The translations under genes and the position numbers were made by a program. The notes below the pieces were generated by a model. That model was not told the origin of the DNA. It saw nothing but the letters and a program-made list of their open reading frames with translations, and made no database searches. Source: RAM1 sp943372585 (GTDB taxonomy: Bacteria; Pseudomonadota; Gammaproteobacteria; Burkholderiales; Burkholderiaceae_C). From it: DNA of 9,020 bases. The DNA lies in assembly GCA_943372585.1 (NCBI GenBank), contig CALRZF020000135.1, positions 1 through 9,020 on the forward strand. The letters are read 5' to 3'. Below, one piece after another: positions 5,916-9,020 of this stretch. Position 1 is the first letter of the stretch; each line of letters opens with the position of its first letter.

Positions 5916-6905
5916 TCAGTCGGCCACCGCGCCCGAGGACTTGACGGCCCGGGACCACTTGGCGATTTCGTTGGTGATGAAGGTGTTGAATTCCGCCGGT
6001 GTGCCGGGGGACAGTTCGGCGCCCGTGGCGGCCAGGCGCTCGCGCACATCGGGCATGGCCAGCACGGCCAGCGTGTCCTGGTGGATGCGGTCCAGGATGG
6101 GCTGCGGCGTACCCACCGGGGCCAGCAGGCCGATCCACGACACGGCCTCAAACCCTGGCAGGCCCGACTCGGCCACCGTAGGCACGTCGGGCAGCACGGC
6201 GCTGCGCTTCAGGCTGGACACGGCCAGGGGCTTGAGCTGGCCCGACTTGATCTGCGGCATGGCGGGCACGATGTTGTCGAACATCACCGCAATGCGGCCG
6301 GCCACCAGGTCGGTGTAGGCCGCGGGCGTACCCTTGTACGGCACATGGACCATGCCGCTGGCAGTGAGGCTGCTGAACATCTCGCCCGCCAGGTGGTTGC
6401 TGGTGCCCACGCCGCCAGAGCCATACGACACCTTGTCGGCGCTGCCCTTGGTGTAGGTCATGAACTGGGCCAGTGTGTTGGCCGGCACGGCCTTGTTGGC
6501 CACCAGCACCAGCGGCGTCTTGGCCACCAGCGTGATCGGCGTGAAGTCGCGCTGGAAGTTGTAGCCCAGCTTGGTGTACAGCGTGGCGCTGATGGCATTG
6601 GCCACCGTGCCCCACAGGATGGTGTAGCCGTCGTTGGGCGACTTGGCCGCCACTTCGGTGCCCAGGTTGCCGCCCGCGCCGGGGCGGTTGTCGATCACCA
6701 CAGGCTGGCCCCACTTGTCGCTGAGCTTCTGGCCCACGGCGCGCGCGATCACGTCGGTGGCGCTGGCGGCAGGGAACGGCACAAGGAACTTGACCGGCTT
6801 GTTGGGCCAGGCTTGCTGGGCCATCGCCGCAGGTGCCAGGCCCGCCAGCAGCAGGGCGGCCGCGACGGCGCGGCGGGGGATGTTGGGCAGGGAAGCAGGC
6901 TTCAT
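5916..6905 (-). CDS. Bug/TctC-family periplasmic solute-binding protein
   Basis: A 329-residue exported binding protein. The signal peptide has RR at 11-12, a hydrophobic core AVAAALLLAGLAPA and a predicted cut after AMA (27-29), giving mature QQAWPNKPVKF. Family motifs follow: the first ligand loop VPFPAASATDVIAR (41-54), VVIDNRPGAGGNLGTE, DGYTILWGT, VPYKGTPAAYTDLVAGRIAVMFDN, and VPTVAESGLPGFEAVSWIGLLAP. In the first loop the common Pro-Gly-Gly is replaced by Ala-Ala-Ser. Bug proteins bind carboxylates, amides or other small polar ligands for tripartite tricarboxylate transport; no TctA/TctB membrane genes are present here, as is usual for orphan Bug proteins in Burkholderiales. The ATG at 6905 follows GAGA by 5 nt and begins a normal signal peptide; in-frame ATGs at 6935 and 6947 would only add a polar extension. 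It is the first gene of the operon and lies downstream of a clear promoter/operator. Confidence 0.95.
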   Translation of the reverse strand: MKPASLPNIPRRAVAAALLLAGLAPAAMAQQAWPNKPVKFLVPFPAASATDVIARAVGQKLSDKWGQPVVIDNRPGAGGNLGTEVAAKSPNDGYTILWGTVANAISATLYTKLGYNFQRDFTPITLVAKTPLVLVANKAVPANTLAQFMTYTKGSADKVSYGSGGVGTSNHLAGEMFSSLTASGMVHVPYKGTPAAYTDLVAGRIAVMFDNIVPAMPQIKSGQLKPLAVSSLKRSAVLPDVPTVAESGLPGFEAVSWIGLLAPVGTPQPILDRIHQDTLAVLAMPDVRERLAATGAELSPGTPAEFNTFITNEIAKWSRAVKSSGAVAD

Positions 6906-6930
6906 GGTTGTCTCGCTTTCTGTGTGTGTT

Positions 6931-6965
6931 GTCATCAAATGATTCATAGATGAATCAATGATTCA
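6931..6965. promoter_or_regulatory. Candidate repressor operator: interleaved TGATTCA/TGAATCA palindromes
   Basis: Two perfect inverted repeats share a half-site: TGATTCAT-AG-ATGAATCA (6940-6957, 8-bp arms, 2-nt gap) and TGAATCA-A-TGATTCA (6951-6965, 7-bp arms, 1-nt gap). A weaker third, ATCA-AA-TGAT, is at 6934-6943. Their centres (about 6938.5, 6948.5 and 6958) are roughly 10 bp apart, one helical turn, so a protein could bind repeatedly on one face of the DNA. The block begins just after the -10 box of the Bug-gene promoter and covers its expected start site, which suits repression. The 15-mer has the form TGAANC-N3-GNTTCA, similar to sites of the IclR-family regulator KdgR; that the IclR protein at 3041-3874 binds here is inference. 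Confidence 0.62.
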
Positions 6966-6967
6966 AA

Positions 6968-6996
6968 ATAATAGCAAGAAAACCCGGATGAGGCAA
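6968..6996 (-). promoter_or_regulatory. Sigma-70-type promoter of the Bug/flavoprotein/isomerase operon
   Basis: Read on the minus strand, TTGCCT (6991-6996; 4 of 6 to TTGACA) is followed by exactly 17 nt and then TATTAT (6968-6973; 5 of 6 to TATAAT). Transcription would start near 6961, giving a leader of about 55 nt before the ATG at 6905. The region is strikingly AT-rich compared with the rest of the window. The expected start lies inside the palindrome cluster at 6940-6965, so the promoter is probably repressible. It is the only convincing promoter found ahead of the three-gene operon. Confidence 0.6.
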
Positions 6997-7016
6997 ATCC
7001 ATGCGGCCAACCGGGT
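6979..7016 (-). terminator. Possible terminator after the 7TMR-DISM/GGDEF gene
   Basis: On the minus strand, 15 nt after the stop of the membrane protein gene, ACCCGG (7011-7016) can pair with CCGGGT (6982-6987), followed at once by a short T run (TTTTCTT). The stem is only 6 bp and the loop is long (23 nt), though an inner GGC/GCC pairing could shorten it. The loop contains the -35 box of the next operon's promoter. It may end the upstream transcript or allow read-through into the Bug operon; confidence is low. Confidence 0.33.
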
Positions 7017-7031
7017 CGGGTGGAGGGTGGG

Positions 7032-8792
7032 TCAGGCGGCCAGCGGCTGCGATTGCTGGGCGTCGGGGATAGGCAGGTGCAGGATCACGCGCTTGGCGTC
7101 CAGGTGGTCCATGGCCAGGTTCAGCCGCGCGATCAGGCGCTGCACATCCAGCTCTTCAGCCGGCGGCTGGTCCTGCGTCCAGTCGGGCAGGGCAATGGTC
7201 ACGATGCGGTAGCGCAAGGACTGGTGCAGCGGCAGGGCCGGCGTCTGTGCCAGGCCGCGCGCCACGATGTGCGGTGCGAACACGTGCAGCTGCTCGGGCC
7301 GGTACGGGCTTTCCAGCAGCACCGCAAACCGGTTGTCGGCCACGCGGCAGACGGTGTCCACATCGCGTACCAAGGCGATCAGCTGCGACGCCGCCACCAC
7401 CAGCGCGCGGTCGCCCACGTCGCGCCCCTCCTGTGCCACCAGCTCCGCATGGTTGGCCAGCTCCACCAGCGCCAGCCCGCAGTGGGTGCGTGAGCGGCGG
7501 GCGCGGCGCAGCGCGTCACCCAGGCGCAGCTGCAAAACCGGCAGCACGGTCAGGCCGGTCAGTGGGTCGGTGCTGTCCAGCGCGCGCATGCGGGCGCGGT
7601 TTTCGCTGAAGTCCTTGGCGCGGCGGTGCAGGATGTACAGCAGCAACGGAATTTCGATGGCCGAGCCGATCAGAATGGCGTATTGCGTGACCCAGCTGTC
7701 GGCCAGCACACCGGCCGCACGCAGGGCCGCGAAGGGGTAGGCCAGGTGCAGCGGTGCAAAGCCCAGCGCCATCCAGCCGGCGTAGGCCTCGCCCTTGCGC
7801 CAGGCCCACAGGCACAGGCCCACACTCAGCAGCACCGACAAAAAGCCGTAGAGGTTCAGGACCTTGAACGCCAGCGGGCTCATGAAGATCAGGTAGACGG
7901 CCGGGAACCCCAGCCCGAACAGCGACCACCGCATGACAAAACGGTTGAGCCAGCGGTTGTGCCGGTACACGGCGCAGACCTCGCGCACAAACCAGATGCC
8001 CGACGCCGTGAGCCACAGCACAAAGATCGCCGGCGCGGCGTCGTTCCAGCGGTTCCATTCAGGCCAGAAGAACAACGCCCCCAGCCCGGTGAATGACACC
8101 TGGAAGCCCAGCATGCAGGCCACATAGCCCACATAGGCCACAAATGCGCGGTCGGCGTACAGCCGCGCGTGCACCCAGCCCAGGAACATCACGAGCAGGC
8201 CGAAACCCAGGTACGCCCCCAGAGCCAGCATGGTGCGGTTGCGCCGCGCCTCCAGCTGGCGGTCGTCCAGCAGGCTCAGGCCGGGGTTGAGGGTGGTGGG
8301 GTAATTCTCAAGCCGCAGCCAGACGGTGCGCGCCGCTGTTTCCACCGGCTGCGTGTCGACCTCGAACGTGGGCACCAGGTCGGGGTGGGTCCATTGCGAC
8401 ATGGGCATGTGGTCGCCCGCCTGCTGCGTGCGCCAGCGGCCCATGCTGCCCTGCTGGTACAGCGCGGCGCGGTTGGTGTAGGCGGGGCCCTCCAGCAGCA
8501 GGTGCCAGCGGCGCTGTGTGTCCAGCGCCGGCAGTTCATAGCGCAGCCACAGCGCGCCGCGCGCCAGCTCGAACGAGCGCGGGCGGTCCATGCGCGCGAA
8601 GGCGTCAGGCGGCAGTTGCGCCACGTCGTCAACGGTGGCCTTGCCCGCGGCGTCCACCCAGTAATAGGTGTCCAGGGTGACGTTGCCGCCGGCCTGGGCG
8701 CGCGCGGTGCCTGCTGCTACCAGCAGCAGCCCCAGTACAAGGGTGGCCAGCACGCGCAGCATGCCGAAGGAGGTTGGCCAGCGTGCGTGCAT
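7032..8792 (-). CDS. 7TMR-DISM membrane sensor with degenerate GGDEF domain
   Basis: A 586-residue inner-membrane protein in three parts. After a signal peptide (hydrophobic 12-28, cut near ARA at 30-32) comes a periplasmic beta-rich domain at about 36-175 of the 7TMR-DISMED2 type (ALWLRYEL, WHLLLEGPAYTNRAALY, TVWLRLENYPTTLNPGLSLLD). Seven membrane helices follow, about 187-390. The cytoplasmic C-terminus resembles a diguanylate cyclase domain (about 402-572): DPLTGL is at 409-414 and GRDVGDRAL at 456-464. However, the GGDEF signature is replaced by Ala-Asp-Asn-Arg-Phe (485-489), so it should not make c-di-GMP. An RxxD motif (Arg476-Asp479) lies five residues before it, exactly where the product-binding I-site sits. 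It may therefore sense c-di-GMP or act only as a signalling or dimerisation domain. The ATG at 8792 follows an excellent AGGAG by 5 nt, and lies 8 nt after the upstream stop, so the two genes form an operon. Confidence 0.9.
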   Translation of the reverse strand: MHARWPTSFGMLRVLATLVLGLLLVAAGTARAQAGGNVTLDTYYWVDAAGKATVDDVAQLPPDAFARMDRPRSFELARGALWLRYELPALDTQRRWHLLLEGPAYTNRAALYQQGSMGRWRTQQAGDHMPMSQWTHPDLVPTFEVDTQPVETAARTVWLRLENYPTTLNPGLSLLDDRQLEARRNRTMLALGAYLGFGLLVMFLGWVHARLYADRAFVAYVGYVACMLGFQVSFTGLGALFFWPEWNRWNDAAPAIFVLWLTASGIWFVREVCAVYRHNRWLNRFVMRWSLFGLGFPAVYLIFMSPLAFKVLNLYGFLSVLLSVGLCLWAWRKGEAYAGWMALGFAPLHLAYPFAALRAAGVLADSWVTQYAILIGSAIEIPLLLYILHRRAKDFSENRARMRALDSTDPLTGLTVLPVLQLRLGDALRRARRSRTHCGLALVELANHAELVAQEGRDVGDRALVVAASQLIALVRDVDTVCRVADNRFAVLLESPYRPEQLHVFAPHIVARGLAQTPALPLHQSLRYRIVTIALPDWTQDQPPAEELDVQRLIARLNLAMDHLDAKRVILHLPIPDAQQSQPLAA

Positions 8793-8800
8793 GTTGACTC

Positions 8801-9020
8801 CTAGGCGGCGCGCTTCTGTGCGCCCACCCACGCGCCGCGCGTGGTCAGGCGGTCTTCCAGCCAGTTGAGCCAGCCGGGAGCGCGGGGCTCTTCGCTCCAG
8901 CCGGCCACGGTGGCCTGCATCGGGTTGAGCACATGCTCGGGCAGCCCGATGGGCCGCGTCTGGTCCAGCAGGAACTGGCTGAGCATGTGGTAGCCGATGA
9001 CGCGGGTGAACAGCCGCGCC
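8801..9020 (-). CDS. Unidentified protein, C-terminal fragment
   Basis: An open frame entering from the right edge and ending with TAG at 8801-8803 encodes the last 72 residues of a protein, starting ARLFTRVIGYHMLSQFLL. It is mainly helical, then Pro/Trp-rich (GWSEEPRAPGWLNWLEDRL), and ends in a basic tail (AQKRAA). I do not recognise the family. No signal, membrane helix or known catalytic motif is visible in this part. It lies 8 nt upstream of the 7TMR-DISM gene, whose AGGAG Shine-Dalgarno begins within its stop codon, so the two are almost certainly co-transcribed. Composition and codon use match the neighbours. An ATG at 8986 could start a 61-residue ORF, but the frame continues open beyond it to the edge, so a truncated longer gene is more likely. 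Confidence 0.6.
   Translation of the reverse strand, partial: ARLFTRVIGYHMLSQFLLDQTRPIGLPEHVLNPMQATVAGWSEEPRAPGWLNWLEDRLTTRGAWVGAQKRAA

Noticed and set aside
6906..6947. Alternative starts for the Bug gene at 6935 or 6947
   Set aside because: They add a polar stretch before a normal signal peptide, the ATG at 6947 lies inside the palindrome cluster, and the ATG at 6905 has its own GAGA ribosome-binding sequence.

Overview
High-GC, densely packed bacterial chromosome, most likely a betaproteobacterium of the order Burkholderiales, and plausibly Comamonadaceae (Acidovorax-like). The grounds are the base composition, a Bug/TctC-type binding protein (a family greatly expanded in that order), and the ThyA/FolA sequences. 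No tRNA, rRNA, CRISPR array, insertion sequence or phage gene was seen. Ten protein genes fill almost all of the window; two are cut by its edges. The longest gene-free stretch is the 126 nt between 6906 and 7031.

Layout. (1) 1-1687, plus strand: the C-terminal end of a haem-oxygenase-like diiron protein, a short-chain dehydrogenase that overlaps it by ATGA, and an exported TPR protein, forming one tight operon. (2) 1697-3006, minus strand: thyA then folA, the dTMP synthesis/folate recycling pair, convergent with region 1. (3) 3041-3874, plus strand: an IclR-family regulator, divergent from thyA across only 34 bp. (4) 3853-6905, minus strand: a three-gene operon of a Bug periplasmic binding protein, a FAD-dependent oxidoreductase (FAD_oxidored type) and a DsbA-like 2-hydroxychromene-2-carboxylate isomerase/kappa-GST homologue. 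Its last gene overlaps the tail of the IclR gene by 22 nt. (5) 7032-9020, minus strand: the end of an unidentified gene followed by a 7TMR-DISM membrane protein with a degenerate GGDEF domain.

How the parts may work together. ThyA makes dTMP and dihydrofolate, and FolA reduces dihydrofolate back to tetrahydrofolate. The Bug/flavoprotein/isomerase operon looks like a small uptake-and-catabolism module for an unknown organic acid or aromatic compound, and the adjacent IclR protein is the obvious candidate regulator. Upstream of the Bug gene is an unusually AT-rich control region: a good sigma-70 promoter (TTGCCT, 17 nt, TATTAT) followed by interleaved TGATTCA/TGAATCA palindromes sitting on the expected transcription start at about one-helical-turn spacing, which is a strong repressor-operator candidate. 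The diiron protein/SDR/TPR operon may belong to a small-molecule (possibly fatty-acid-derived) pathway. The GGDEF protein has lost its catalytic signature but kept an RxxD I-site, so it may sense c-di-GMP rather than make it.
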